A stretch of 64,000 nt of DNA from Bacidia rubella (GCA_032158265.1 JAVTIF010000001.1:744001-808000), one strand, 5' to 3'. Counted from the first letter of the stretch, positions 34,997-48,198 are shown. Numbers and translations are program-made. Notes: generated from the letters alone by a model not told the origin.

Positions 34997-35226
34997 GGTT
35001 AAATATAGCTCCGCTAGAGCTTAAACTTATATTTTTTTATTATATATTTCGCTCGCTCGTAGCTATAGTATTTAATTATAAATTATAATTATATCTACGT
35101 TATATAGTAGGCCGTCGCTATTATATATAGTTTATAATTATATACTATAGCTATAAACGAACTATATTGAATACAAATATAATATTATTTTACTATAGAG
35201 CCGATTAATATAAACTAATTAGCTAT
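34997..35226 (-). repeat. tRNA-like repeat, copy 2
   Basis: Same unit as 34391-34619, same orientation, about 606 bp to the right. Here the B box is mutated (AAGTTTAAGCTC) but the acceptor-like AGCTCCGCTAGAG and the T-run after it are kept. The best conserved shared part lies at the other end: TATAATATTATTTTACTATA then GAGCC/GAGCT and ATTAATATAAACTAA. Confidence 0.6.
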
Positions 35227-38200
35227 ATATTATTATATAGTTTTTATTATAATATTATTATTTAATATAATAATATTTATCTATAGCTAATAACTTAAAC
35301 TTTTATATACTATAGTAATATATTCTTTATATTTTATTATTTATATATAGTTTTATATATTAGCTAAATCGCTCCGATAATATTTTAAGCTTTTTTACTA
35401 TAAAACTTTATTGTCGCTATTTATTTAAGAATTACTGGTTTTATTATTTTAAATTTAATTGTCTCCGGTATAGAATTACTCCGTTCTATAGCTATAATAG
35501 ATTTAGTATATATTATAATATTACGCAATAACTATTCTATTAAATAAAAACGTTGTTAAGTTATATAAATATTTATAATATATTTTATAAATTTACGTTC
35601 GCTTTTTAATATATAATATATTATAATAAAAATATATAATATATAAAACTATTAAAAAGTACTATAGTCGATGCTAAAAAGAGTAAAAAATATAATTAAA
35701 CCTTGGATTAAACCTAATTTAAACTATAAAAAGCTTTTTTCTAAAAAAACTTCAGGCTTTCTTATATCTTTTTAATATAATAAAAGATGTATTTTATAGT
35801 ACTAATATATTCTTTGATTAAATTAAAAATAAAGCGATTAACTATTAAAATAGTATATACTAAATTAATATAAATTCTAAATACTATATATATTAATAAT
35901 CCAATAGGTAATTAATACTATTTAAGCTAATTTAAATTAATTAAGTAGTTATTAAAAGCAAATATAAATTTATAATTTATATTTATTTAAATCTTAACTA
36001 ACTTAGACTTTTATATATTAAATTGTTTAAAAATATATTTAAACTATATTGTTTAATTAAGCTTAAAAACATAATTAAATCTATTATAAATAATAGTTAT
36101 ATTTAAATAATAAATATATAAATTCAGATTAGATATTTAAAAATAGTTATTAAAATAAACTTTAATTTACTTAATATTTTTAATAAAATTTTTTGTTATT
36201 AATATATTATAAATATAAAAAGCGACTAGTATATTAATATAAAAGTCTTTAAATATATATAAATTATAGTTAAAAAATTAAAATCTAATTTTTATTAAAG
36301 ATTTTATAAAAATATTATATTAAATATAAAATAACTATATTAGGCTAATAAAAACTTTATTTAGCTTATAAATTAGCTTAAAACTCTAAAAATTTATTAG
36401 GTTTTATAGCTATTAAATATAGATATTTTTATTGATATTATTATTATTAAAAAAAGCAATTTTAATATATATTAATATAAAAATATTATTATTTTTTATT
36501 ATTATTTAAAACTTTATATAATAAAATATATTTTAAGGTGAGAATTTATTTACTATAAAAAACAAAGTAGTTTTTAAAGTATATTATAAAATATTAAATC
36601 TAATTCTTTTTTAGCAATTTAATTTTATTCTAAACAGCTAAATTTTATTATATTTTTAAAAAGAAATTATTTATTACTTTAATATAGAATATAAAGATTA
36701 TTAATTTAAATTTATATTTAATAGTAAAAACATATATATTAAAAGAGTTTAATAAAAGCTCTTTTTTATTTAATATTAAATAAAAATTAAATATATTTTT
36801 AAAAGCAAACTCTAAGAATATAAGTTCTTTATTAATTATATTTTATATAATAGAACTAAATTATAAAAATTGAATATTTAAATAATTAGACTTAAAGTTA
36901 AAATATAATTTAATTAAGATAAATATAAATAAAGAATTATTTCTAAAAGAATAAGATAAAATCTTTAAAAGCAAGCTTGTATTAAAAGTTAATTTATTTA
37001 AAAATCAAAAAGAAAACTACTTTATATTATTTAAAGTTTAATAACTAATAGATTAAACTCAATTTAAAATAGACTTAGTCATAATAAACTATTAATAATA
37101 GTATTTATAAATTACTCTCCCTTTGCTACTATATTTTATATAAAATCTAAAAAATAAGAATATAGCTTTAAAAGCAATTGATTTTTCTTTTTTTATTATA
37201 AAATAATTAAAAAAGTTTAAACTTTATTATTTAATATAAATATATTATATTAATAATTATTTTTATAGCTAAAGAATATACTGAGAATAAAACACTTTTT
37301 TACTTGTTAAAAACACCAATCAAAGGTTTTTAACTTAAATGATAATTTTCTATATTAATTTTCTTTATATATTTCAACTAAAAGTATAATTTAATAATTA
37401 TTTTATGAAAAATAATTTTCTATTTAGCAATAAGATTATAGTTATGAATATAAATTGCAATATAAATAATACTCTTATAATATTTCTAATTAAACTTAAT
37501 ATTTATAATAGTTTAATTTCTCTATTTAGCAATTTTATTTATTTAAAACTTAAATAATATTAATAGTTTAAATTAGATATTATATTTAAAATAGTATTCA
37601 TTGATTTCTTTAATATTAAAAGTATTATTCTTTTAAATATAATATATATAGAATTTGCTTCATTGATATTATTTATAATAGCTATTAAAACTATGTTTCT
37701 AGATTAAAATATTTTTACTATTAACTATATTTATTATAATTTATTTTAACTGATTATTAATATAGATAATTATTTATTTCTCTTTAATTTTATTATAATA
37801 ATTTATATTTAAAAGATTTTTAATATTAATATAAATAAAATTAAAATAGAAGCATTTAAAATAGATATTAGTTATATAAAAATATACTTTTATTTTTAAA
37901 AAAATATAAAACTTATAAAAATCTTTAAGGTTTTAAATAATTATAAAAATTTATACTTTTAAAATATTTAATAAGCTATTTAATTAATAATTTAATTAAT
38001 AATTTAATTAATAATTTAACTAAAAATTTCTTAATATGTTTAAACTTTCTATATTATAACCTTGATAATTTTTTATTAATAATATAAGCTAAAATTTTAT
38101 CAAATAAATTTTTAGTATTATTTAATTTAAATAATTTATAGAAATAGAATTAAACTTTTTTTATAAGTATATTTATATTTAAGAAATAAATAATAGTATA

Positions 38201-39383
38201 AACTATTAGCTTTAGCTAGCGCTAAAAATAAAAAAGATTAATAATATATATTTCAATAATAAATCTTAATTCAATTTCAAAGCTATATTTATTATTAATA
38301 AAAATGAATTTAATTTAATAATTATTTTATATTAATTAATTATAAAAGAGAAAAGTAATAGAAACTCTAAATATATATAGAATATTTTTAAGTTAAGTTG
38401 TTTACTTTTTATTATTTATATTATAATAGAAATAAAAATTTTTAATATTAATAAGTATTAAAGAGTTATTAATATTAGTTATAATATTAATATTATTTTT
38501 AAAACTAAGTTTGTAATATAAAATAAAAATAAATTAGTTTGTAATGAAATATTAAGTACAAATATTATTAAATACTTAATATTAGAAAACAATAGGTTTA
38601 GTAGTAAAAGCATATTTAATTATAATATAATATTTAAAATTCTTATTATTTAATTAATTAATATTCTTATAAATATTTTTGGTATTATTATCTATTTTGC
38701 TTTTATAATTATTTTTCTAAGAAAATAATATACTATTTTTATAAATATATTTAATATTAATATAATAATTTTTATTATAATATAAATAGTATTTAATAAG
38801 CTTTTAAACTTAATAATTATTTAAGTTTCTAATAGTATTTTATTATAGTTTAACAACTCAAAAGCAATATTAAATCTAAATTTTAGTAATATTGTTATAA
38901 ATATTTTAAAGACTTAAAAAGTAAAAAAAGACTCTTTTTAATTAAAAAAATCTATTAATAATATATTTAATAATATAAACTAAAATATATTTTATTTAAT
39001 TATCTATTAGTTTTTTTTAAAATATTATATATCTAGCTATAATAAATATAATAAATATTATAGCGCTTGCTTAAATCTATATAAAAAAAGAAAATAGAGA
39101 AAATATTTTTTATTTTAAAAAAAAGAAATATTTAAATAATATTGATAAAAATACCTTTAAAATATATTATATAGTTTAAAGTATTTTTATAGTTTTTTAG
39201 CTTAAAGCATAATAGTTAATAATATAAATTAATTAAAAATATTAAAGTTTTTAAATCTATAAGTAACTATAATATCTATTTAAAGAATATAAATATTATT
39301 ATAATTTTTATAATTATTTTTATAATTTAAACTTAATATATATTAAATAACATTAATTATTAGCTAATAGCTAGTATATTATT
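35227..39383. other. Extremely AT-rich, unassigned degraded sequence
   Basis: Very high A+T with almost no C or G for hundreds of bases. Plus-strand frames (36600-37340 and 38230-39000) remain open apart from TAA/TAG, and read as Gln/Asn/Lys-rich protein, for example FRLINISYN-type and RFSSKSIFNYN segments. This suggests old coding sequence under saturating RIP, but no domain can be recognised. Confidence 0.4.
37979..38021. repeat. 12-bp tandem repeat (TAATTAATAATT)
   Basis: About three and a half units of TAATTAATAATT in a row inside AT-rich sequence. Confidence 0.8.
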
Positions 39384-39600
39384 ATTATAAATAAATAATA
39401 AATAAATAATAAATAAATAATAAATAAATAATAAATAAATAATAAATAAATAATAAATAAATAATAAATAAATAATAAATAAATAATAAATAAATAATAA
39501 ATAAATAATAAATAAATAATAAATAAATAATAAATAAATAATAAATAAATAATAAATAAATAATAAATAAATAATAAATAAATAATAAATAAATAATAAA
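39384..39600. repeat. 11-bp minisatellite (TAATAAATAAA), about 20 copies
   Basis: An uninterrupted array of the 11-bp unit TAATAAATAAA, nearly perfect across about 217 bp. There is no spacer/repeat alternation, so it is not a CRISPR array. Homogeneity in an otherwise heavily mutated area suggests recent expansion by slippage. Confidence 0.95.
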
Positions 39601-41860
39601 TATACTAATATTTTTATTATTATTTTAAATAAATAAGCTTTTTTTTGGAATTTTTAATATATTACTATAGTAGAGAAGCAATAAAATAACGCTTTATTTT
39701 TTTAAACTATTATTAATAGCTTTTAATATTATTAAGCTTGAAAATATAGTTTAAAGACCTATTAAATTTTTTTTAATTTGAAAAGTTTTTAAAAAACAAT
39801 TTATTAAAGTTAAAATAATTAGACTTAAAGAACTTAAAAGTATAAATATTTTATATAAAATTTTAATTTTAAGCTTAAATACCTTAGAGTTAAACTTATA
39901 AAAAATAAAAATCTAAAAATTTAAAACTAATATTATTTTTAAAGCTTTTTAAAATAAAATACCTTTATAAAAATTAAAAATGTTAAAAGAGATTTTTAAA
40001 AAAAATATAATATTGCTAGTAAATCGCTAAAGCTTGTTGAAATATAAGATATAACTTATATAATTATTACTATTAAAGTTGAATACTAATTATTTATACT
40101 AAGTCTTAGATTAATCTTTAGCTAATTTAAATACTAGGTATTTAGTATAGAATATTTAGCTGATTTCAATATTCTTATTTATTTTATATTTAATACCTTT
40201 TAAACACCTTTACTATTTTCATTTTATTATTTTATTATTGTTCTAATTTTCTAATGTTATTCCAATATTATTTTAAAGTCTTAATAAAATATAAATTCGG
40301 TTTTCAAGTTAATATAAAAGGTTGTTTTTTTATTAAATTAAGATTATATTAACTTAAAAATCTTTTTAATATTAATAGTTAAATATTGATTCTAAGCTGA
40401 ATATAGTCGGGAATTTTTTAAATAAGTTTTTAAAAAGAGATTTAATAATAAATATATATATAAGATTAATAAATATCTTATTCATAGTAATATATTTAAT
40501 TTAAATATAATATAATAAATTTTTTATAAAAACTATAGCTTTTTAATTATTATTAGAAATTATATTAAATATTTTTTTCTCTAGAACTATTTAAATTTAA
40601 TTAAATAAAAAATATAATTAAAACGCTTCTTTCGCTGCTTACATTTAACTGAAATATTCTATTTTATAATAAAAAATTTTTTAATAAGTTAATACTTTAA
40701 TAACTAGCTAATAATATTAATATTAAATAAAAATATATTATTTATTATTTAATATAGTATTTAATATAATTAAAATCGATATAACTTTATAGCTTATTAA
40801 AATCCTTATAAAATATTAATTAATAATATAATATAGTTCTTAAATAATAGATAATTTTTATAACTGTTTTCTACTATTCTATTATAAAATTAATAGTAAA
40901 CCAGCTTATAAGAAAAACTATATAAATAATATTAGAATATTTATAGTATTATATATATTAAAAATCTAATAATTAATTAATATTTTTAAAATAATTTTAA
41001 ATTAGAATAATAATCTTCTAGAGCTAAAATGAGTTTATTTTTAATATTAATATTATATAAAATATAAATAAATTTTACTTTTTATTAATTAAACTATTTA
41101 ATAATCTATTTAAAATAAATATTCTAATTAAAACGCAAAACTTAATATTAGTAGTTGCAAGTAATTCTTATATCTAAATAACTAATTAACTATATTATTA
41201 ATTCTTAATAAGTTATAAACCTAGCTTTGCTTAAAGCTTTTTAAAATATTATATTAATTAAGTATATACTTAACTTAAAAGCTATAGCTATACTAAATTA
41301 TTAATATATTATATATATTATGATTACTTTGTTATAGTAGCTACTTATATTGCTATAGTCTAAAATAAAGAAAATAAGATATTAAGAGTAATAAAACTTT
41401 AATGTTAACTACTATTAATTACTTTTAGACTAAGAAAATATTAAACTGCTTTAGATATTAATATTTTTATAAAATTCTATTAAAGGAGCTTATAATAATA
41501 TTATTATTTACTTTTAAGTATTATTGCCTACCTAAATAATTTAGCTATATATAATTACTTAATTATTATATAATTTTATTTTTAAGCGATTAAACTAATT
41601 TATAGAAGCTTTGTTAGCTTCGTTGACTATTAAATAAAAGCATAAAAATAAAGTCTTAAACTTTATAACCTTTAGCTTTAAATCTCTTTATTAATTTCTT
41701 TATTTTATTAAAATTAAATATTCAGAATATTTGAAATAAATTATTGTATTTAATCAATTAATAATATATTAAACTTTTAAGCAATATTATACTATAAAAA
41801 AACTTAATTAATATATATTTTATATAATCAATATATTATTAAGACTATATTTAGATATTA
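39601..41860. other. AT-rich sequence, nothing recognised
   Basis: No domain, repeat pair or RNA could be supported. It precedes a copia gag copy, but no matching LTR (TGTTGGAAT...) was found immediately upstream of that copy. Confidence 0.45.
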
Positions 41861-41869
41861 AAAATACTA

Positions 41870-43255
41870 ATAATTTATCTTATAAGCCTTTAAAGGAACT
41901 TTAAATATATTTTAAATATTTGATTTTATATATTTTTCCTTTTATTTTATTAATTCCTAATAATATTAATTTCTTTAATTTTTACTTTTAAATATCTAAA
42001 TTACTATTATTAGCCTTTAAATGACTAATTTAAAAGCTAATAAAAAAATTTTAATTTATAGAATTACTTATAGCTTAAGAACCTAAGCTTACTTGATTAT
42101 TAATAAAGCCTAAAAAGCTTATTAAATTATTAGTTAAATTATTTATTAAATTATTAATAAAATAGCCTTTTAAATTGAAATTATTTAAAATTAAAAAGCG
42201 TATAGAGACTTTAAATTAATTAAGTTAATTATATAAGACTTTAGCAAAGTTTTTAATACCTTTAAAAGAGTCTTTAAACTTAAAAATAACTTTAATTATA
42301 TTATTTAAAGCAAAGATATTAAGAATAAGTTCTAAATACTTAGATTCTAGAAATATATTAATAAAAACCTAATAAATAATAATAATAATACTTTTACTTA
42401 AGTATAATAAGAAAACTTAAAAGCATATTATATTACTTTTAGAAAGGTTATAGACTTTATCTTTCTTGAGAAATTAAATATTTTATTAATATAAAAAAAA
42501 TATAATAATTCTTATAAAAAAAATATTTATTAAAAGGATTTAGCTTTATTTATAAAGTAATTAAAAAGTTCTTAGATATCTTGCTTAATTAATATTTTAA
42601 CTTATAAGAATATTATAATAAATTATTTAATTTTAAAAGCAATATATAACTTAATAGTATTTACTTTATAATACTTTTTTATATAAAATTTAGCTTTAAT
42701 TATAAATATTATATAAATATTTTTAATAAAGATTATAAACCTTTTATTATAGTAGCTAATATTTTTATAATATAATGACCTAGCAAGCTAATATAAAAAG
42801 TATTCTTTAAACTAAAATATAGTTTTTTTATGCTATTATTTACCTGTTAAATAGTAATACTTTAGATAATATAACTATAGATATATATACTTTTATAGTA
42901 AATATAAGTATTATCTGCTTTAATAATATTAGTAATTTATTTTAACTAAAAAGCTAAATAAACTTTAGATAAGATATTGTATTAATATTATTAAAATTAT
43001 TAAATAATATAATAAAGTAAGCTATTTAAACTACTTTTACTATAATTATATAAGGTATAAAAATAACTATAATAAAGATACTAGAAAGCGCAAATATAAT
43101 AGCTAAAATTAAGCTTTAAACTAGAAGAAGTAAATAAGTATTTATATTAATTAGTAACTTACTAATAGTTAGAAAAGTAAGCCTAAAATTGATAATTTCT
43201 TCAATAATTAATAAGGCAATAATATTAAACCTGCTATTAGTATTATAATTATTAA
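41870..43255 (+). pseudogene. copia gag remnant, copy C
   Basis: This matches the gag part of copia copy A (52080-53420, minus strand) over its whole length as an inverted repeat. One plus-strand frame is interrupted only by TAA/TAG. It reads (Q at stops) FIYKVTKKFLDILLNQYFNL, FNFKSNIQLNS, YIKFSFNYKYYISIFNKDYK, then a Pro/Gln-rich part with SKLFKLLLLQLYKV and LEEVNKYLYQLVTYQQLEK. The helix-rich first half followed by a basic, Gln-rich tail is what copia gag looks like, and in copy A it stands directly upstream of pol. No pol follows here; homology stops at AAGGCAATAATATTAAA (ends about 43241). Confidence 0.55.
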
Positions 43256-43285
43256 TAATACCTTAGGGGACTTTAGTTGTTTGAA

Positions 43286-43337
43286 AAGTTAATTTTAAGA
43301 AAATCTTTTTAAAAAGAGATTTTCCTGAAATTAACTT
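43286..43337. repeat. 26-bp inverted repeat without spacer
   Basis: AAGTTAATTTTAAGAAAATC on the left pairs with GATTTTCCTGAAATTAACTT on the right, joined through TTTTTAAAAAGA. Mismatches are two G/A-type differences. As RNA or single-stranded DNA it would form a long hairpin. Confidence 0.8.
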
Positions 43338-43432
43338 AAATTAAACTTAGATTAAACTCAAATTTTGGTTTAGTTTAAATTCAACTCTAGTTTTAAGTTT
43401 TCTCTAAAGCTGAGTTAAATTTTCAATTATAA

Positions 43433-43485
43433 TTAACTCGAGATTAATTTTTATTGATTATTTGCTTAAGTTAATCTCGAGTTAA
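43433..43485. repeat. 15-bp perfect inverted repeat around 23 bp
   Basis: TTAACTCGAGATTAA (43433-43447) and its exact reverse complement TTAATCTCGAGTTAA (43471-43485). Both arms contain the CTCGAG palindrome that recurs in this segment. Confidence 0.85.
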
Positions 43486-44035
43486 TCTTAAGTTAACTTT
43501 GAGTTTACTTTTTTTTAAAATCAATATTAAGCTTGTTTAGAGTTTAATGATTATAAAAATTTCTCTCAAGTTAGTTTTATATGCAGATTCTAGCTCAAAC
43601 CTATTTTTTAAGGTTTAAATTAAAGTTAAAACCTAAAACTAACGTGGTTTAACATAGTTTTTTTTCTAACAATTCGGAGTTTTAGCCGTATTTAGCCACG
43701 CTTATATAATAAAAATCTCAAAATCACGTGATTTACGCGAATATATATATATTGCGCGCCTAAACCTTAGAATTCTAATATATTACAGTAGTTCTAACTT
43801 AAAAGAAATTTTTTTTTTTCCTCTTAGAGCTTAACTCAAGATTGACTCAAGTCTGACTCGGGCAGTGCTCTAGTACAAATTTGTATGTAAGCAGCGCCTC
43901 AATCGGATATGAGATTGCGCTTGTCTTAAGCAGCGGAATAACTCCAGATTCGAGTTTAATTAGATTTTAATTAGAGTTTTGCTTACGAAATAGCTAAGGT
44001 CCTATAAGGTAATAATATTATTATTTACAAGAAAG

Positions 44036-44116
44036 CCTGAAGTTTTTTTTGAAAAAAACTTTTCTAGGAAAATAGAATTTTTAGTAATAAGGAAAGGGTA
44101 TCCCTATTATTACTAA
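44036..44116. repeat. Two short adjacent palindromes
   Basis: AGTTTTTTTTGAAAAAAACT at 44041-44060 is nearly self-complementary. TTAGTAATAAGG at 44081-44092 pairs with CCTATTATTACTAA at 44103-44116. Either could end a small inverted-repeat element or act as a terminator-like hairpin. Confidence 0.6.
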
Positions 44117-46400
44117 TAGCGAGGTATTTAGCCAAAATTTGTATTAGAACAATTTATTGCGTTATATATTATATATAATAATGGAGGAATAGTAGGAAAT
44201 AATAGTTAAATAGTAAAAGCTTCTTTAAATACTTATTATATAAAGTACTAAGTTTAAATAAAAACTAATAATAGTAAAAGAAGCTTTCTATTGATTTAAA
44301 ATTAATATCGAAGTGAAACATAGTATTATTTAATACAAATATAGAAACAATAAGGATTTAAAGCAATATTAATAGAATATAACCTTGTTATTAAATTTAA
44401 ATTTATTATTATATTGAAATACTTAGAATAATAACTTAAAATACGCGGATGTAATATTATCGATAAGTTTTCTTTTATTTTTAAGCGAATTAAGATCCTA
44501 TAATTATAATAAGTATATAATTTATATATTTTTTATTCTTTATTATTTATATTGACTTTAGCCGTAGCTAGCTAGAATAATAATTATTTATAGCTTTATT
44601 ACATTTATTTTTAATATAGTAATAGCTTCTCGCCGTCGCTATTTTACTTTTTTCTAACGTTTCTACTATAGCTTGTTCTAATAATATTTTAAAATCTTAT
44701 TTTTATTCTAGCTTTTCGGATATTATATAATAAAAAAGGAAATAGCGAAGTAAAAAGAAATAGTAAAGTGGTTAACAATAATAGCGAGCGTAATAAAATA
44801 CGTAGTATATTCCAATTCTATATATAAAAGTTTTTATTGCTTTTTTTCTAGTAATTATTTAACTCTGGAGCTAGTAATAGTAGTAATATAATAAATATAT
44901 AATACTATAGAAATAGTCTTAGCGAGAGAGGAAAAGCAAAACGAAACTAGTATTTAAACAATAGCTAGATATATATAGCTTTATAATTATATAAAAATAG
45001 ATATTTATATTACTAGTATAGCTTTTATTTTATTTTATATTATATAAACTTTTCGTCGCTTTTTCTTTTAGCTTAAGTAATACAACTAAAATCGCTAAAT
45101 TTATAATAGCTAAACTTATAAATAGTATATATTTTCGACTATACCTTAATATACTTCTAACTGTTATTGTTGCTTATTTTTCGCTATAATATATTACTAT
45201 TAAAGTCGTTGAAATAAGTATAATATTCTTTATTATTTGGATAACGTAGATTCAGATCCTATTCGTATAAACTGCTTATTTTAAGGCCTTAAAAATCAAA
45301 TAATAAGTTTTTAGAGTAGCGGTTTTATTTGCAATTCTATATAGACTCGTAGAATAACGCTATCTAATTATACCCTTTTTTATAGCGGCTATAAATATAT
45401 AGTTTAGCAGGGGAAATCTCGATATTAAAAAGTAATCGCTTAAGTATAAATTAAGATTTAGGTTTTTTGAGGCGATTTTGTTAGTTAAAAAGAAAGTCTA
45501 TTGGACTTGCAATACGCGAGCGGCCGTTAATAGTTATATACAGGAGGAAATACTTTACAGGCTATTGCTTTTTGTATTTAAATACTATATATAAAGATAG
45601 AGTAGTAAAAAAGTGAATTTTTAGCGGTCGTAAAAGAGTAAATAAATTAAAAAGCGACTATATAATTTTAGATTTAGCTTGTAAGTAGTATATAGCGTAG
45701 TTAATACTACGGTATATCGCAATTCCTATATTAAATACCAATTCAGTTGTAATAATAATAATAATAGACAATATATTAAAATAAAGTTATTATTGTTATT
45801 AATAGTCCAAAGCAGAAAAACGTAGCCCGCACGAGTATTAAGAATATATATACTAGCTAGGTATTTGAAATAGCTATTGCTTAATAACAATAGCTTATAA
45901 TTAATTGATTTTTAAATTAAGTAATAGTGTATAGGCTATATTAAACTTTATATTCTTTACTTTAATAATATAAGATATTGTTAATAAGTGCATATTATTG
46001 CAAAGGTATTTACTAGTACGACTTAAATTATATAATATTCACTAAAATAGGTGAGGAATTTGAATTTTTTTGATTACTAGATTTGGTATAACTCGATTTA
46101 AATAGTCAATAGTTTTAATTGTATTCTAAAAAACAAGGGATATACTAATAGTAGCTTTAATTTACAAAAATAAATATTATCTTAGATCTTTAATTTAAAT
46201 ATAACTTACTATATTATTAGTAATATTAATATATATAGTAATATAATATAACTGTTTTTTTTTATTAATATTAATAAATAAAATAATAAGTATTTTATTA
46301 TTATTATATAATAGCGCTGCTTAATAAATATTTTACTTCTACAATTAGTTTTTTCTTTAATTAATATAATACCAATTAATTAGATTATTCTTTATAATAT
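44117..46400. other. Moderately mutated, unassigned sequence
   Basis: From about 45230 to 46130 the base composition is milder than elsewhere (GGACTTGCAATACGCGAGCG, TAGCCCGCACGAGTATTAAG). One plus-strand frame around 45470-46130 reads as fairly ordinary protein with few stops: IRERPLIVIYRRKYFTGYCF, FSGRKRVNKLKSDYIILDLA, FGITRF. I do not recognise it. It could be a relic of a captured gene or of an unlisted transposon. 44210-44290 holds an inverted pair AAAGCTTCTTT/AAAGAAGCTTT. Confidence 0.35.
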
Positions 46401-47951
46401 TCTTTTCTTTTCTTATTAGTATTAAATATATTAAGGAGAATATAGTTATTATTATAAATAATAGTAATACCTAGTTACAAAAAAGCAATACAATAATAGC
46501 TTTCTTAGGTACTATAATTACCTTAGCCCTCTAACTAACCTAATAAACTATTATCTATATTAGTTTAACCCTAGCAGTTATTACTTTAAAAGGATATTAT
46601 ATTATTATAAATATATTTATATTAAAGGGAAACTTCTTATAAGAGAATAATAGACTATAAATAAACCTCTTTTATTAAATAATATAGAAAGAGTTAAAGC
46701 CGTAGCGGCATTAAATATATAAGATATAATATTTATATTAGTACTATAGCTTATAATAAAATTACTTAGGAATTGCTTTATTAAACTATATCTATAGTAT
46801 TTAATTATAGGAATTACTTTATTATCCTTATTTATATTTTAATTAAATAAAAACTAATCTTAAAAAATCTTAAATCTATTTAGCTTATTACGGTATTAAT
46901 AAAGAAATAACATTTAATATTACTTTTATATTTAAAAAGATTATTAACAATAAATATTAATTTATCTAATCTTTTAAGAATTTATTGTCTTTTTCTTTTA
47001 GAAATATATAAATATATAAGTTAAATCTTCTAAAGACTATTAAAAACCTAACTTTAATAGAGAAATAATTATATTAACTTATTAGCTTAAGACTTTAGAA
47101 AGCTATTTATTAAAACTTTTTCAAAAATATATTAATAATCATTTATAATTAATAAAAAATATTATTATATTATATTATATTATTTAATTTTAATAATTAT
47201 TGTTAAAAGAGTAAAACTATATATATAAAAGAGCTTTTAAGCTTAAAATAACTTAATAACTAAATTATTATTAATTATTATAATTAAAATAATATTTTCT
47301 TTAAATAGAAATCTATTAAATATAGATTTAGTTACTTCTCTTTTAACTTAAATCTATAATATTAATAAAATAGAATAATTTATAAAAGTTATTATTGATT
47401 TTAATAAGAAAGCAAATAATCTTTTATTATTAGAATTCTATAACCTTTAAATAAATAGTAAGGTAAAATAAAGTATAGCTTTACTCTTACTGCTACTAGA
47501 AAGAAAACTAAGTTTTAAAGAGGAAATAGAAAATTAAACTAAATAAGTATTTTTATTAAATATATTCTTAAGATATTCTTAGTAAAGCAATATTTAATAA
47601 AGTATAGATATAGTTAAAAAATAATTAGAAAGTTTAGTTATTAATATATCTATATTAATTTAATAATTTCTAAAATATTAATATTAAATTAATTAAACTT
47701 AAATTTACTATATTAATTAAAAACTTTTATTATGTAGATTTTAAATAGATAAAATATATTATATTTATTTAATATACCTAAAATACTTATTTTAAGCAAG
47801 GAATATTATAAACTAAAAACTCTTATAGATTTTATTTCCTTAGATATTTTAAAGTTAATTATTAACTAATAATTAATAAAAAATTTAGTAATTTCCCTTA
47901 TTTATTATTAAATATTAAGGTAATTGAAGCATAATTTCTAAATAAGAATGA
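46400..47951 (+). pseudogene. Unidentified remnant ending at family D LTR
   Basis: The plus strand reads, with Q at TAA/TAG, as a Gln/Ser/Thr/Arg-rich protein (QRETSYKRIIDYKQTSFIKQ, QYRKSQSRSGIKYIRYN). It continues with KTLESYLLKLFQKYINN and a helical part to about 47930. A purine-rich stretch (AATAAGAATGA, 47941-47951) then leads into an LTR, so this is the 3' end of an LTR element. A disordered Arg/Ser/Pro region followed by helices resembles a gag, which would mean that the pol part was deleted. The family is not known. Confidence 0.35.
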
Positions 47952-48198
47952 AGTTAGCAACTTAGCTATAACTGAGTTACCTAGCGCTTATCTACGCCAG
48001 ATAACTAATATAAATCATACTTATTTTTACTTAAAAAAGTTATTTTACAATATTATTAAAGTCTAGCTAACACGCAGACTGAATCCTCTCCTTTATATAA
48101 TTATATATTGTTTTTCGTTAAAAAACAGTTATTTAAAATTTTATTTCACTTACTTATATATATATACTTTTAATATTAAAACAAGATTAAAGTATATA
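47952..48198 (+). repeat. Family D LTR, copy 2
   Basis: Direct match to 15960-16214. It is better preserved: AGTTAGCAACTTAGCTATAA, GAGTTACCTAGCGCTTATCT and ACGCAGACTGAATCCTCTCC. It ends exactly where the copia LTR at 48199 begins, so copia copy A seems to have inserted at or within a few bases of its end. Confidence 0.75.

Larger units (their letters stand above)
43256..44010. other. Hairpin- and ACTCGAG-rich segment, little mutated
   Basis: G+C is clearly higher than in the flanks and the TpA excess is weaker. It holds two strong inverted repeats (separate entries), many copies of a short motif family (ACTCGAG, ACTCAAG, CTCGAGTT, GACTCGGG) between 43370-43530 and 43830-43960, and the palindrome ATCACGTGAT at 43725-43734. 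There is no open frame of note. It could be one or two miniature inverted-repeat elements, an LTR of an unrepresented family, or unique sequence. Nothing here allows a choice. Confidence 0.5.

Noticed and set aside
39384..39600. CRISPR-like regular array
   Set aside because: Pure 11-bp tandem units without spacers; a minisatellite in a eukaryotic setting.
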